Source: Actinomycetospora lemnae (GTDB lineage Bacteria; Actinomycetota; Actinomycetes; Mycobacteriales; Pseudonocardiaceae). Taken from it: 64,000 nt of DNA. Of the stretch, positions 1 through 8,304 are shown piece after piece; within the stretch, counting starts at the first letter, position 1, and the number at the start of each line of letters is the position of its first letter. The notes below the pieces were generated by a model. That model searched no databases. It worked only from the letters and a program-made list of their open reading frames with translations, and was not told the origin of the DNA. The stretch covers positions 248,001-312,000 of the forward strand of contig NZ_JAQZAO010000008.1 of the NCBI RefSeq assembly GCF_028737315.1. Reading direction: 5' to 3'. A program made the translations under genes and the position numbers.

Positions 1-308
1 TCGCCCACCGCACGGCGGCGTTCTCGGGCAAGCCGGCGCGCTGGTTGCTCGACGTCGTGCTGCCCGTCGGGCAGGGCGCCGGCACGGCGGCGCAGTGGAA
101 CCTCGGGGCGTCGCACCGCACGCTCACCCAGACCGCCGACGAGCCCGCGGGCGCCGCGGCCAGGCTCGCCCGCCTGCTCTGGGAGCTCGACGAGCGCGAC
201 GCCGCCGGCATCGTCACCGTCCGCCGGTCACCCGACGGCCTCGAGCTCGACCTCCAGCCGTTCGCGCCGTCGACGGCTCCCCGGTCACCGGCTCCTGCTC
301 ACACCTGA
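1..308 (+). CDS. C-terminal part of an unrecognised protein (cut by window edge)
   Basis: The reading frame is open from base 3 to a TGA at 306-308, giving the last 101 codons of a gene that starts before the window. I do not recognise the family. The visible part has no membrane segment; it contains a hydrophobic stretch near WLLDVVLPVGQGAG, an Ala/Leu/Arg-rich helix near LARLLWELDERDAAG and a Pro/Ala-rich tail. The stop overlaps the end of the convergent CPBP protease gene by 10 nt. Confidence 0.5.
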   Translation, partial: AHRTAAFSGKPARWLLDVVLPVGQGAGTAAQWNLGASHRTLTQTADEPAGAAARLARLLWELDERDAAGIVTVRRSPDGLELDLQPFAPSTAPRSPAPAHT

Positions 309-994
309 GTGCCGAGGGCGAGCACGAGCGCGAACGAGATGAGGTTGAACGTCGCGTGGGCCGCCACCGGCGGCCAGATCGATCCGGTGCGCTCGTAGAG
401 CAGGGCGTTGACGACGCCCAGCAGGAACGCCGCCGCGAACACCACGTTGAGACCGTGGGCGATCGCGAAGATCCCCGCCGAGAGCACCACCGCGAGCACG
501 CGCCCGAGCCGGCGCAGCACGCCGTAGGCGAGGCCGCGGAACAGCAGCTCCTCGCCGAGCGGCACCACCAGCCCGCCGATGAGCACGACGAGCGTCGCCG
601 CGACCGGACCGCTGAACAGCGTCAGCGCGGCCTGCGGGTCCGAGGTGTCCCCGGTCAGCGCGACGTAGACGACGATGAGGACGCGCGAGACGAGCCAGAC
701 GAGGACGCCGATCCCCGCGCCGAGCGCGACGGCGCGGGCAGCGGGGCGGACGAGCCCCACCGCGGCGGGCGAGCGCACCCGCAACGCCAGCGCGATCGCC
801 ACCGCGAGCAGGGCCGACGCCCCGGACACGGCGACCAGCGCGGGCGCGGGCGGGCTGCCCTCGCTCAGCAGCCCGAGCGCGACGAACAGCAGCAACTGCA
901 GCGCGACGTAGGCGACCGCCCCGACGACCAGCTCGAGCCAGCCCAGCGACGGCCGGGCGACGGGAGCCGCGTGCTCGACCGGCTGCTCAGTCAC
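299..994 (-). CDS. CPBP family intramembrane glutamic endopeptidase (CAAX-like protease)
   Basis: A 231-residue polytopic membrane protein with about six to eight hydrophobic helices. It carries the CPBP/Abi motifs: an EELLFRG segment (paired Glu plus Arg), then FAIAHG (Phe-x3-His type), then HATFN near the C terminus, which together form the membrane-embedded active site. Members cleave prenylated or membrane-anchored substrates or process peptides; the substrate here is unknown. The GTG at 994 is chosen because it overlaps the stop of the upstream ChaB-like gene by 8 nt, which implies translational coupling; the longer open frame upstream reads as low-complexity Arg/Thr/Ser sequence of another frame. 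Confidence 0.85.
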   Translation of the reverse strand: MTEQPVEHAAPVARPSLGWLELVVGAVAYVALQLLLFVALGLLSEGSPPAPALVAVSGASALLAVAIALALRVRSPAAVGLVRPAARAVALGAGIGVLVWLVSRVLIVVYVALTGDTSDPQAALTLFSGPVAATLVVLIGGLVVPLGEELLFRGLAYGVLRRLGRVLAVVLSAGIFAIAHGLNVVFAAAFLLGVVNALLYERTGSIWPPVAAHATFNLISFALVLALGTQV

Positions 995-1391
995 CCCGGG
1001 CCTTGCGGGTCTCGCGGTCGTTGGCCTTCTGCACGGCCTTCGCGAGCTCGTCCTTGTCCATCTTGGAGCGCCCCGAGACGTCGAGCTGCTGCGCCCGCTC
1101 GTAGAGGTGCTCCTTGCTGGCGTTGGCGTCGACCCCGCCGCCGGTCTCACCGCTGGGGTTCGCGCCGCCGCTCTCGGCGCGCGAGTCGGAGGGGCCGTAC
1201 TCCTCCTTCTGCTCCCAGTGGTCGCCGACCTTCTCGTGCGTGTGCTTCAGCGCCGCGTAGGCCGTCCGGCTCGCGCGCTCGCCCTTGCCGTACGTCTCCT
1301 CCGCGGACTCCTTGGCCTTCGCGTAGGTCTCGCGGGCACTCTCCGGCGAGCGCTGCAGCGTCGACGGCAGGTCCTCGTACTTCTCTGGCAT
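987..1391 (-). CDS. ChaB-like protein with C-terminal Rho-N/SAP-like domain
   Basis: A 134-residue charged soluble protein. Residues 1-65 match the ChaB family (MPEKYEDLPSTLQRSPESAR at the start, then repeated A-K-E-T-Y helices and a HTHEKVGDHWEQK segment). Residues 70-90 are a Gly/Ser/Asn linker and 92-125 (SKEHLYERAQQLDVSGRSKM and following) resemble the Rho N-terminal/SAP-like nucleic-acid-binding fold. ChaB was named from a cation-transport locus, but its biochemical role is unclear. ATG at 1391; the stop overlaps the CPBP protease start, so the two are likely co-transcribed. Confidence 0.85.
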   Translation of the reverse strand: MPEKYEDLPSTLQRSPESARETYAKAKESAEETYGKGERASRTAYAALKHTHEKVGDHWEQKEEYGPSDSRAESGGANPSGETGGGVDANASKEHLYERAQQLDVSGRSKMDKDELAKAVQKANDRETRKARGD

Positions 1392-1420
1392 GGTCGAGAA
1401 GTACCCCGTGGGCGGGGAAA

Positions 1421-2200
1421 TCAGCCCCGGACCCCCACCTCGAGGTCCGCCACGCTCGCCACGACCTGCTGCGGCCGGTACGGGTAGCGGTCCATCTCGG
1501 CGGGGTCGGTGACGCCCGAGAGCACGAGGATCGTGTGCAACCCGGCCTCCATGCCGGCGACCATGTCGGTGTCCATCCGGTCGCCGATCATCGCGGTGGT
1601 CTCGGAGTGCGCGCCGATGGTGTTGAGCCCGGCCCGGATCATCAGCGGATTCGGCTTGCCGACGAAGTACGGGTTCCTGCGCGTCGCGTGCGTGATGAGC
1701 GCGGCCACCGAACCGGCGGCGGGCAGCGTCCCCTCGGGCGACGGCCCGGTCGCGTCCGGGTTGGTGACGATGTAGCGCGCGCCGCCCTCGATCAGCCGGA
1801 TCGCGCGCGTGATCGCCTCGAACGAGTAGGTGCGCGTCTCGCCGATGACGACGTAGTCGGGGTCGCGGTCGGTGAGGATGTAGCCGACGTCGTGCAGGGC
1901 GGTGGTCAGTCCCGCCTCGCCGACGACGAACGCGCTGCCGCCGGGGCGCTGGTCGTCGAGGAACTGCGCGGTGGCCAGCGCCGAGGTCCACAGGTGCCCG
2001 GCCGGGATGTCGATGCCGCTGGCGTGCAGGCGCGCCTGCAGGTCGCGCGGCGTGTAGATCGAGTTGTTGGTCAGCACCAGGAAGCGCTTGCCCGCCTCGC
2101 CCAGGCGCCGGATGAACTCGTCGGCGCCGGGCAGCGCGTTCTCCTCGTGGACGAGCACCCCGTCCATGTCGATGAGGTAGCTCTCGAGCGGCTCGCTCAT
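1421..2200 (-). CDS. HAD-IIA family hydrolase (NagD-like phosphatase)
   Basis: A 259-residue HAD phosphatase. Motif I is LIDMDGVL (nucleophile D11, acid/base D13), motif II is VLTNNS, the Lys motif lies in FVGKPNP and motif IV is MIGDRMDTD. The C2-type cap between motifs II and III places it in the NagD/4-nitrophenylphosphatase subfamily acting on small phosphometabolites; the substrate cannot be read from sequence. ATG at 2200 overlaps the stop of the upstream dienelactone hydrolase gene (ATGA), so they form an operon; an in-frame extension upstream is non-natural sequence. Confidence 0.88.
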   Translation of the reverse strand: MSEPLESYLIDMDGVLVHEENALPGADEFIRRLGEAGKRFLVLTNNSIYTPRDLQARLHASGIDIPAGHLWTSALATAQFLDDQRPGGSAFVVGEAGLTTALHDVGYILTDRDPDYVVIGETRTYSFEAITRAIRLIEGGARYIVTNPDATGPSPEGTLPAAGSVAALITHATRRNPYFVGKPNPLMIRAGLNTIGAHSETTAMIGDRMDTDMVAGMEAGLHTILVLSGVTDPAEMDRYPYRPQQVVASVADLEVGVRG

Positions 2201-2904
2201 GCGGTCGCCTCCCGCAGGTGCATGTCGAAGAAACGCAGGATGCGCCCCCACGCGTCCTCGGCCGAGGGCCGGTGCAGGCCCAATCCGAACACCGCGAGCG
2301 GCGCCGGCATCGGCTCGAGGAAGCTGTGGTTGGCGTCGGGGTAGGTCTTCACGTCGTGCTCGACGCCCAGCGCCGTCAGGGCCGCCTCGAGCCGCTCGGG
2401 GTGCCCGCGCAGCGACGGGTCCTTGCCGCCGAAGCTCGCGACGACCGGGCAGATGCCGGCGAGCTCGCGCTCCGCGTCGTCGGGGACCCGGCCGTAGTTC
2501 GGAGCCGCGGCGGCGTAGTCGTGGCGCGCGGCGGAGAGCAGCGCGAAGCCGCCGCCCTGGCAGAAGCCGATGACGCCGACGCGCCCCGTGCAGTCCTCGC
2601 GGGCGGCGAGCCAGGTGCGGGCGGCCTCGATGTCGTCGAACACCGGGCCGGTGCCGGTGGTCATCGACTTCATCGTCGCCGCGATGCAGCGCGGCCCGCC
2701 GCCCCGCGCGGTGTACAGGGCCGGCGCCACCGCGAGGTAGCCCGCCGCGGCCAGGCGCTCGGTGTGCTCGCGCAGCGTCCCGCGCAGGCCGAAGGCGTCC
2801 TGGAGCACGACCACGCCGGGGAACGGACCGTCACCGACCGGCGGGACGGCGAGGAACGCCGCCTGGTGGCTGCCCGCGGACGCGGGGATGTGCAGGTCGG
2901 GCAC
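2197..2904 (-). CDS. Dienelactone hydrolase family protein
   Basis: A 235-residue alpha/beta hydrolase. The Cys-Asp-His triad of dienelactone hydrolases is visible: C115 in GFCQGGG, D162 in GGKDPS and H193 in DANHSF. Such enzymes open cyclic lactones in chloroaromatic degradation, but many paralogues are generic esterases. A GTG at 2904 is preceded by a GGGGG run 6 nt upstream and gives a family-like N terminus (VPDLHIPASAG). It is the first gene of a two-gene operon with the HAD phosphatase and is divergent from ohr. Confidence 0.85.
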   Translation of the reverse strand: MPDLHIPASAGSHQAAFLAVPPVGDGPFPGVVVLQDAFGLRGTLREHTERLAAAGYLAVAPALYTARGGGPRCIAATMKSMTTGTGPVFDDIEAARTWLAAREDCTGRVGVIGFCQGGGFALLSAARHDYAAAAPNYGRVPDDAERELAGICPVVASFGGKDPSLRGHPERLEAALTALGVEHDVKTYPDANHSFLEPMPAPLAVFGLGLHRPSAEDAWGRILRFFDMHLREATA

Positions 2905-2992
2905 GGACGCCCCCGGGGGGTCTCGGCGGTGCTGGCGTCGCCGAGCCTCGCAGGAGCGGTGGGCGACGGCCATCGCGGGTACGCCCCATCGT

Positions 2993-3409
<417 letters not shown>

Positions 3410-3433
3410 GGTCGATGCGCCACCCTGCCCGGT

Positions 3434-4402
3434 GTGCGCCTCCCCCTCGGTCTCCGCGTCGTTGGCACGGCCCGCCGTCTGCTCGGCGGGTCGATCGCCC
3501 ACCTCGACCCCGCCGACGTCCCCGCCGCCCGGGCCGCCGTCCTGCGCCTGCAGCACGGTCCGCTCGGGCGGGCGGTGATCGGCACCCCGCCGCGTGACGT
3601 CGTCGTCGAGGAGACGGCGCTGCCCACCGCATCGGTGCCCGCGGGACTGACGGTCCGCGTCTACCGGCCGCCCTCGACGCAGGCGCCCGCGCCGGTCGTC
3701 GTCAACTTCCACGGCGGCGGGTTCGTGCAGGGCGACCTCGACCAGTCCGAGTGGTTCTGCGCGCACGTCGCGCGTGAGTCCGCGGCGGTCGTGGTGTCGG
3801 TGGACTACCGCCTCGCGCCCGAGCACCGCTTCCCCGTGCCCGCGCAGGACGCCTACGAGGCCGTGGCGGCGCTCGCGGCCGCCCCCGGGCGCGTCGGGAT
3901 CGACCCGGCGCGGATCGCGGTCATGGGCGACAGCGCGGGCGGCAACCTCGCCACCGTCGCGTGCCTCATCGCGCGCGACCGCCGTCGCGAGGGTCGTGAC
4001 GCGCCGGCGATCGCGGCGCAGGTGCTCGTCTACCCGGGCGTGGAGATGGTCGAGGTCCTGCCCTCGGAGCGCGCGATCCCCGTCGCCCCGATCCTGTCCG
4101 CCGCCGACATCCGCGGCTTCCACGCGCTCTACCTCGGCGACGCCGACGGCACGCACCCCTACGCCTCGCCGCTGCGCGCCGACCTGCGCGGGCTCCCGCC
4201 CGCCCTGGTGCAGACCGCCGATCACGACCCGCTGCGCGACCACGGCGAGCGCTACGTCGAGGCGCTCGACGCCGCCGACGTCCCGGTGCGCCACACCCGC
4301 TACCTCGGCGCCGCGCACGGCTACGTGGCCACCGGCGGCCTGACCCCGCGCACCTCGCTCCAGGCGGTCGCGGAGATCGGGGCGTTCCTCCGCGCCATGT
4401 GA
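3434..4402 (+). CDS. Alpha/beta hydrolase, hormone-sensitive-lipase family esterase
   Basis: A 322-residue esterase/lipase. The HGGGF oxyanion motif is at 93-97, the nucleophile S167 is in GDSAGG, the acid is probably D265 (TADHDPL) and the base H295 (GAAHGY). Family members hydrolyse short-chain esters or lactones. The GTG start at 3434 is 24 nt after ohr, so co-transcription is plausible. The TGA stop (4400-4402) lies inside the left end of an intergenic palindrome. Confidence 0.88.
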   Translation: MRLPLGLRVVGTARRLLGGSIAHLDPADVPAARAAVLRLQHGPLGRAVIGTPPRDVVVEETALPTASVPAGLTVRVYRPPSTQAPAPVVVNFHGGGFVQGDLDQSEWFCAHVARESAAVVVSVDYRLAPEHRFPVPAQDAYEAVAALAAAPGRVGIDPARIAVMGDSAGGNLATVACLIARDRRREGRDAPAIAAQVLVYPGVEMVEVLPSERAIPVAPILSAADIRGFHALYLGDADGTHPYASPLRADLRGLPPALVQTADHDPLRDHGERYVEALDAADVPVRHTRYLGAAHGYVATGGLTPRTSLQAVAEIGAFLRAM

Positions 4403-4441
4403 GCAGTTGGCACGGCTATCGCCGTGGCAACTACTCACATG
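4396..4441. repeat. Intergenic palindrome, GTGAGC family, copy 1
   Basis: Inverted repeat CATGTGAG...CTCACATG. The inner arms are GTGAGCAGTTGGCACGGC (4399-4416) and GCCGTGGCAACTACTCAC (4421-4438) around the loop TATC, with two mismatches. The stop codon of the upstream esterase is inside the left end. There is no T-tract on either side. Confidence 0.85.
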
Positions 4442-4486
4442 CGGTCCGGGCCCCGGGCTCACGGGGCGGGGCTACCGTGGAGGCCC

Positions 4487-5137
4487 GTGACCCCCGACCG
4501 AGCCGCACCGGTGCGTGCCGTGCTGCTCGGCGGCTGCGCGGGCGTCGTCGGCGTCGCGGCGCACGGCTCGGCCGGCGGGGCGCTCCTCGTCTCCTCGACG
4601 ACCGTGCTCGTCACCCTCGCGGTCGCGCTGGTCACGGCCGCGCTCGGGACGCGTCCCCAGCACGCGGGCCGGCTCGCGGCGGTGCTCGCCGCCGGGCAGC
4701 TCGCGATCCACCTCGTCCAACCGGCCGACGTGCACGCCGGTCACCACGGGGTGCACGCCGTGTCGGACGCGGGGATGGTGCTCGCGCACGTCGCCGTGGC
4801 CGTGCTCGTCGCCCTCGGGTTCGCGCACGCCGACCGCGCCCTCGCGCGCACCGCCCGCCGGCGTGCCGCGGCGTGGGCGCGACGCCTCGCCGGCCCGCCG
4901 GTCCCGTCGGAGCCGGCGCGCGCGCCGGTGCCCCCGCCGGCGCCCACGGCCCGGCGGCGCCACGCCGTCGTCACCCACCACCCGCGTCGGGGACCGCCGT
5001 CGCCGCCCCGGACCGGACGCGCCACCGCGTCCCCGGTCCGCGCCGCGACACCACCCCGACCCGGAAGGACCCCTCCATGCCCACTCCGCGGACCCCGTCC
5101 GCCCGTCCCCGCCGCGGCGTCCTCGCCGCCCTGCTGA
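4487..5137 (+). CDS. Small membrane protein with His-rich loop, upstream of copC
   Basis: About 216 residues with four hydrophobic segments in the first 130 and a Pro/Arg-rich cytoplasmic-looking tail. The loop between helices 3 and 4 is His-rich (DVHAGHHGVHAV) with a further His in helix 4, which suggests a metal site. GTG at 4487 follows GTGGAGG by a few nt; the open frame extends upstream into the palindrome but without a ribosome site. The gene overlaps copC by 61 nt, so its last 20 codons read through the copC signal-peptide region. Function unknown; a role with CopC in copper handling is inference. Confidence 0.65.
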   Translation: MTPDRAAPVRAVLLGGCAGVVGVAAHGSAGGALLVSSTTVLVTLAVALVTAALGTRPQHAGRLAAVLAAGQLAIHLVQPADVHAGHHGVHAVSDAGMVLAHVAVAVLVALGFAHADRALARTARRRAAAWARRLAGPPVPSEPARAPVPPPAPTARRRHAVVTHHPRRGPPSPPRTGRATASPVRAATPPRPGRTPPCPLRGPRPPVPAAASSPPC

Positions 5138-5706
5138 CCGGCCTGCTCGCGTTCTCCGCGCTGCTCGTCACCGCCGGCACCGCGAGCGCCCACGACGTCG
5201 TCACCGGCAGCGACCCCGCGGACGGGGCGACCGTCCCGACCGCGCCGACCAGCGTCTCGGTGACCTTCAGCGACGAGCCGCAGGGCAACCTGTCCACGCT
5301 GACCGTCGTCGGCCCCGACGGCGCCCACCACGAGGCGGGGCCGACGACCACGCAGGGCCAGGTCGTCTCGGTGCCGGTGGGCCCGCTGCCGCAGGCCGGC
5401 CGCTACGAGATCGGCTACCGCATCATCTCGAGCGACGGCCACCCGACGACCGGCTCCGTGTCGTTCGAGCTGACGACCCCGTCGGCGGGCTCGGCAGCCA
5501 GCGCGCCCCCCGGCACCGCGGCGGCCGCGCCGGGCGCCGGGACGGACCACTCCGCCCACGCCGGCCACGAGGCCGCCCCGCCGTCGCCCGCCGCGGCGGC
5601 CGGTCCCGACGACGCGGGCGGGGGCGTGCCCGCCTGGGTCTTCGTCGTCATCGCGGTGGTCGTCGTCGGTGGCGCCGTCGCGCTCGTGCTGCGCCGTCGG
5701 GTCTGA
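5077..5706 (+). CDS. copC: CopC-domain copper-binding protein, membrane anchored
   Basis: A 209-residue exported protein. A signal peptide ends at GTASA (about 38), so H39 would become the mature N terminus, as in CopC where His1 binds Cu(II). The CopC/YobA domain spans about 39-133, with the second copper half-site SSDGHPTTGSVSF. A His-rich linker (GTDHSAHAGHEA) and one C-terminal transmembrane helix followed by RRRV anchor it in the membrane. GGAAGGA precedes the ATG at 5077. No CopD-type permease is adjacent. Confidence 0.88.
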   Translation: MPTPRTPSARPRRGVLAALLTGLLAFSALLVTAGTASAHDVVTGSDPADGATVPTAPTSVSVTFSDEPQGNLSTLTVVGPDGAHHEAGPTTTQGQVVSVPVGPLPQAGRYEIGYRIISSDGHPTTGSVSFELTTPSAGSAASAPPGTAAAAPGAGTDHSAHAGHEAAPPSPAAAAGPDDAGGGVPAWVFVVIAVVVVGGAVALVLRRRV

Positions 5707-5748
5707 GCCGGGCGCCGAGTCGGACGCTGGACCGGCCCTGAGCCGGAC

Positions 5749-5783
5749 GGGCGAGGGGCACCCCCCTCGGGTGCCCCTCGCCC
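5749..5783. terminator. Bidirectional hairpin between copC and L,D-transpeptidase
   Basis: A perfect 15-bp inverted repeat, GGGCGAGGGGCACCC (5749-5763) and GGGTGCCCCTCGCCC (5769-5783), with a 5-nt loop, lies between convergent genes. No T-run is present, as is common for actinomycete terminators. Confidence 0.8.
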
Positions 5784-5823
5784 GCCGCGCCCGGCCACGG
5801 CCGCGCGTCGGGGCCGGGAGGCC

Positions 5824-6324
5824 CTACTCGACGATCTGGACCCGGTCGTTCGGGTTGAGGTGCTCGAAGAAGCGCTTGGCGTCGTCCTCGCCGAGGCGCA
5901 CGCACCCGGCCGACTCGCGGTCGGTGCTGCCGCCGTGGAACGCGCGGCCCTCGTTGTCGAAGAACACCGCGTACGGCATCGGCGAGCCCTCGTACTCCTG
6001 GCTCACGTGGTGCCGTTCCTTGCGCTGGATGATGTAGTCCCCGGTCGGGGTCTCGTGGCCCTCGGCGCCGTGGCTGTTGCGCACCGGGCCGTGGACGACG
6101 TCGCCGTCCCCGTCGAGCAGCCAGGCGCGGTTCTCGGAGAGGTCGACGCACGCCTTGATCCGCGCGTCGGTGCACGGCGTACCGCCGACGCCGCCGCCCC
6201 CGGCCGGTGCCGCGACGGCCACACCACCCAGCTGGAGCGCTCCGAGACCGATCGTGGCCACCGAGACCGCGAACCGACCGGACGGCACCCCGCGCTGCGT
6301 CCCCCTGCGATGCCTGCCCGCCAT
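5824..6324 (-). CDS. L,D-transpeptidase (YkuD domain), exported
   Basis: A 166-residue exported enzyme that would form 3-3 peptidoglycan cross-links or attach proteins to the wall. The N terminus MAGRHRRGTQRG is followed by a hydrophobic export segment (about 17-39) and then a compact YkuD domain; the catalytic motif HGGSTDRESAGCVRLG puts the nucleophile at C141. It is short for the family and lacks the Ig-like domains of mycobacterial Ldt enzymes. ATG at 6324 follows AGGGGCAGGA. A BldN-type promoter lies about 60 nt upstream, grouping it with the small secreted proteins at 50-54 kb. Confidence 0.9.
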   Translation of the reverse strand: MAGRHRRGTQRGVPSGRFAVSVATIGLGALQLGGVAVAAPAGGGGVGGTPCTDARIKACVDLSENRAWLLDGDGDVVHGPVRNSHGAEGHETPTGDYIIQRKERHHVSQEYEGSPMPYAVFFDNEGRAFHGGSTDRESAGCVRLGEDDAKRFFEHLNPNDRVQIVE

Positions 6325-6380
6325 ACGTCCTGCCCCTCGCTCACGTCCGCGCGGCTCCCACACCGCGCGATCCGACGGGC

Positions 6381-6408
6381 ACAACGAGGCAGTCACGACG
6401 GGGTCACG
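6381..6408 (-). promoter_or_regulatory. BldN-type promoter of the L,D-transpeptidase gene
   Basis: On the minus strand, CGTGAC (6408-6403), a 16-nt spacer and CGTTGT (6386-6381). This differs from CGTAAC-N16-CGTTGA at one position in each hexamer, and the flanking CCTCGTTG is identical to the promoters of the tandem secreted-protein genes. The distance to the ATG is about 60 nt. Confidence 0.65.
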
Positions 6409-6512
6409 GACCGTTTCCGGTGGTCCGGAGCACGTCACCGGAACCGGTTCGGCGCACAACCTCTGTGGGTTCCGGACGTCGTGGACACAGCGCGTTCAGC
6501 GCTAGGGACGAT

Positions 6513-7037
6513 TCACCCACACGATTCCGCCGCGCGGACGAAGGCGTCGAAGACTTGATCGCTGAACAGGATGAACTGTGCCGCGCGCACGGCACTCTCG
6601 GTGGTCCGCACGGTCGTCACGGCGATCCGCGCGGCGTCGGCGAGCGGCCACCCGTACACGCCCGCCGACACCGCGGGGAACGCGACGGTCCGCGCGCCGA
6701 CCTCGTCGGCCACCCGCAGCGACTCCCGGTACGCCGAGGCCAGGAGCTCCGAGCGGTCCTCGCTCTTCGCGTACACCGGGCCGACGGTGTGGATGACCCA
6801 GCGCGCCGGCAGCCGCCCCGCCGTGGTGGCGACGGCCTGCCCGGTCGGCAGGCCGTCGGGCAGCGTGGTGCGCCGCAGCTCGCGGCACGCCTCGAGGATG
6901 TCCGGCCCGCCGGCGCGGTGGATGGCGCCGTCGACGCCGCCGCCGCCGAGGAGCCCGGAGTTCGCGGCGTTGACGACGGCGTCGACCTGCGCGGCCGTGA
7001 TGTCGCCCCGGTGCAGCGTGATCTCCGGCGTGCCCAT
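6513..7037 (-). CDS. Macro-domain protein, ADP-ribose/O-acetyl-ADP-ribose hydrolase
   Basis: A 174-residue single macro domain. Visible motifs are the N-terminal [19 protein letters not shown], the Gly-rich [17 protein letters not shown], and the phosphate-binding loop [11 protein letters not shown], characteristic of the MacroD/YmdB class that deacetylates O-acetyl-ADP-ribose or removes mono-ADP-ribose. ATG at 7037 gives the expected N terminus [12 protein letters not shown]. It is divergent from the SRPBCC gene with 57 nt between starts. Confidence 0.92.
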   Translation of the reverse strand: MGTPEITLHRGDITAAQVDAVVNAANSGLLGGGGVDGAIHRAGGPDILEACRELRRTTLPDGLPTGQAVATTAGRLPARWVIHTVGPVYAKSEDRSELLASAYRESLRVADEVGARTVAFPAVSAGVYGWPLADAARIAVTTVRTTESAVRAAQFILFSDQVFDAFVRAAESCG

Positions 7038-7094
7038 GCGCGCCAGGTACCCGCCGTGGCGGCCGGCCACGACCGTCCCTGACACCATCGCCGT

Positions 7095-7544
7095 GTGAGC
7101 GACACGCGCATCGAGGTCACCGACACCGTCGACGCCCCCGTCGAGCGGGTCTTCGCCCTGCTCGCCGACCCCGACCGGCACCCCGACCTCGACGGCAGCG
7201 GCACCGTCCACGCCTCGCACACCCACCTCGCGATCACCGAGGTCGGCGACGTCTTCGTCATGGAGATGGAGCACCCCGCGCGCGGGCGCTACCGGGTCGA
7301 GAACCACGTGGTGCGCTACGAGGAGGACCGCGCGCTCGCCTGGACGCCCGCGGCCGTCGGCAAGCCGCCGTCGGGGCACGTGTGGGGCTGGGAGCTGGCG
7401 TCGGACGGTGGCGACCGGACCGTCGTGACGCACTACCACGACTGGGCGGACCTCTCCGACCCCGAGATCCTCGGGCGTGTCCGCGAGGTCTCGGCCGACG
7501 ACATGCGCTCGACGATCGCCAACCTCGCGGCCGCCCTCGCCTAG
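7095..7544 (+). CDS. SRPBCC family protein
   Basis: A 149-residue START/Bet v1-like fold protein: an initial strand ([20 protein letters not shown]), a D-P-x-R-H-P segment, central strands and a long C-terminal helix ending [13 protein letters not shown]. Members bind hydrophobic ligands or act as cyclases; no specific function can be assigned. GTG at 7095. The TAG stop is followed 16 nt later by palindrome copy 2. Confidence 0.8.
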   Translation: MSDTRIEVTDTVDAPVERVFALLADPDRHPDLDGSGTVHASHTHLAITEVGDVFVMEMEHPARGRYRVENHVVRYEEDRALAWTPAAVGKPPSGHVWGWELASDGGDRTVVTHYHDWADLSDPEILGRVREVSADDMRSTIANLAAALA

Positions 7545-7560
7545 GTGCGCTGTCGCGCTC

Positions 7561-7600
7561 GTGAGCAGAGAGAAGTGCTCCAGCACTTCCCTCTGCTCAC
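7561..7600. repeat. Intergenic palindrome, GTGAGC family, copy 2
   Basis: Arms of 19 nt at 7561-7579 and 7582-7600 (GTGAGCAGAGAGAAGTGCT against its complement, one mismatch) with a CC loop, between convergent genes. The stop codon of the minus-strand pseudouridine synthase (7597-7599) lies in the right-hand TCAC end. Weaker pairing continues outward (GGTGCGCT on the left). Confidence 0.85.
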
Positions 7601-8304
7601 CTGCCCGGAGGGCACAGGGCGTCGAAGTCGTCGCCCGGTGGGGCCTCGAGGTCGTGGCGGGTGCCGTCGGGGCCGGTGAAGCCCAGGCGCCAGGCGTGCA
7701 GGGCGGTGCGGGTGGCCGGGTCCTTCTCGAACAGCGGGTCGCCGACGAGGGCGTGGCCGATCCAGGCGAGGTGGACGCGGATCTGGTGGCGGCGGCCGGT
7801 CGCCGGCGTCACCGCCAGCATGGTCCGGTCCTCGCCGCGGCGGAGCACCTCGAACGTCGTCGTCGACGGGTAGACGTCACCGGGCAGCACCGCGTCGTCG
7901 GGCACCGACCACACGTCGTCGGTGCACGTGATCGCCTCGCGCGGGGCGGCGATCCGCACCCGGTTCTTGCGGCCCACCGACAGCGGGAGCTCGATCGTGC
8001 CCCGCTCGGGCAGGCCGGTGCCGGACGCGACGGCGAGGTAGGTCTTGGCGACGGTGCGGTCGGCGAACTGGCGCGTGAGGTCGCCGTGCGCCTGGAGGCG
8101 GCGCGCGAAGAGCACGATCCCCGAGGTCACCTTGTCGATGCGGTGGGCGGGCCAGAGCGTCTCGCCGGCGTCGCGCGCCAGGCGGACGAGGTCGGTGTCG
8201 TGGCGCTCGCCCATCACCGACCAGCCCGCCGGCTTGTCGAGGACGAGCAGGTCGTCGTCGCGCAGCAGCTCGCGACCGGCGCGCACCTCGTCCCAGGTGC
8301 TCAC
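7597..8304 (-). CDS. RluA-family RNA pseudouridine synthase
   Basis: A 235-residue pseudouridine synthase. The catalytic Asp is D57 in the RluA motif HRIDKVTSG; further motifs are KTYLAVASG and [21 protein letters not shown]. There is no N-terminal S4 domain, so it is the short RluA/TruC-like form; whether rRNA or tRNA is the target is not clear. The GTG start at 8304 overlaps the stop of the upstream isochorismate synthase gene by 4 nt (GTGA), so the two are translationally coupled. Confidence 0.9.
   Translation of the reverse strand: MSTWDEVRAGRELLRDDDLLVLDKPAGWSVMGERHDTDLVRLARDAGETLWPAHRIDKVTSGIVLFARRLQAHGDLTRQFADRTVAKTYLAVASGTGLPERGTIELPLSVGRKNRVRIAAPREAITCTDDVWSVPDDAVLPGDVYPSTTTFEVLRRGEDRTMLAVTPATGRRHQIRVHLAWIGHALVGDPLFEKDPATRTALHAWRLGFTGPDGTRHDLEAPPGDDFDALCPPGR

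Noticed and set aside
95-2344. A 749-codon plus-strand open frame covering four minus-strand genes
   Set aside because: It is Arg/Asp/Gly-rich with no domain or start signal; the minus-strand genes beneath it have clear motifs. Long antisense frames are expected at this G+C content.
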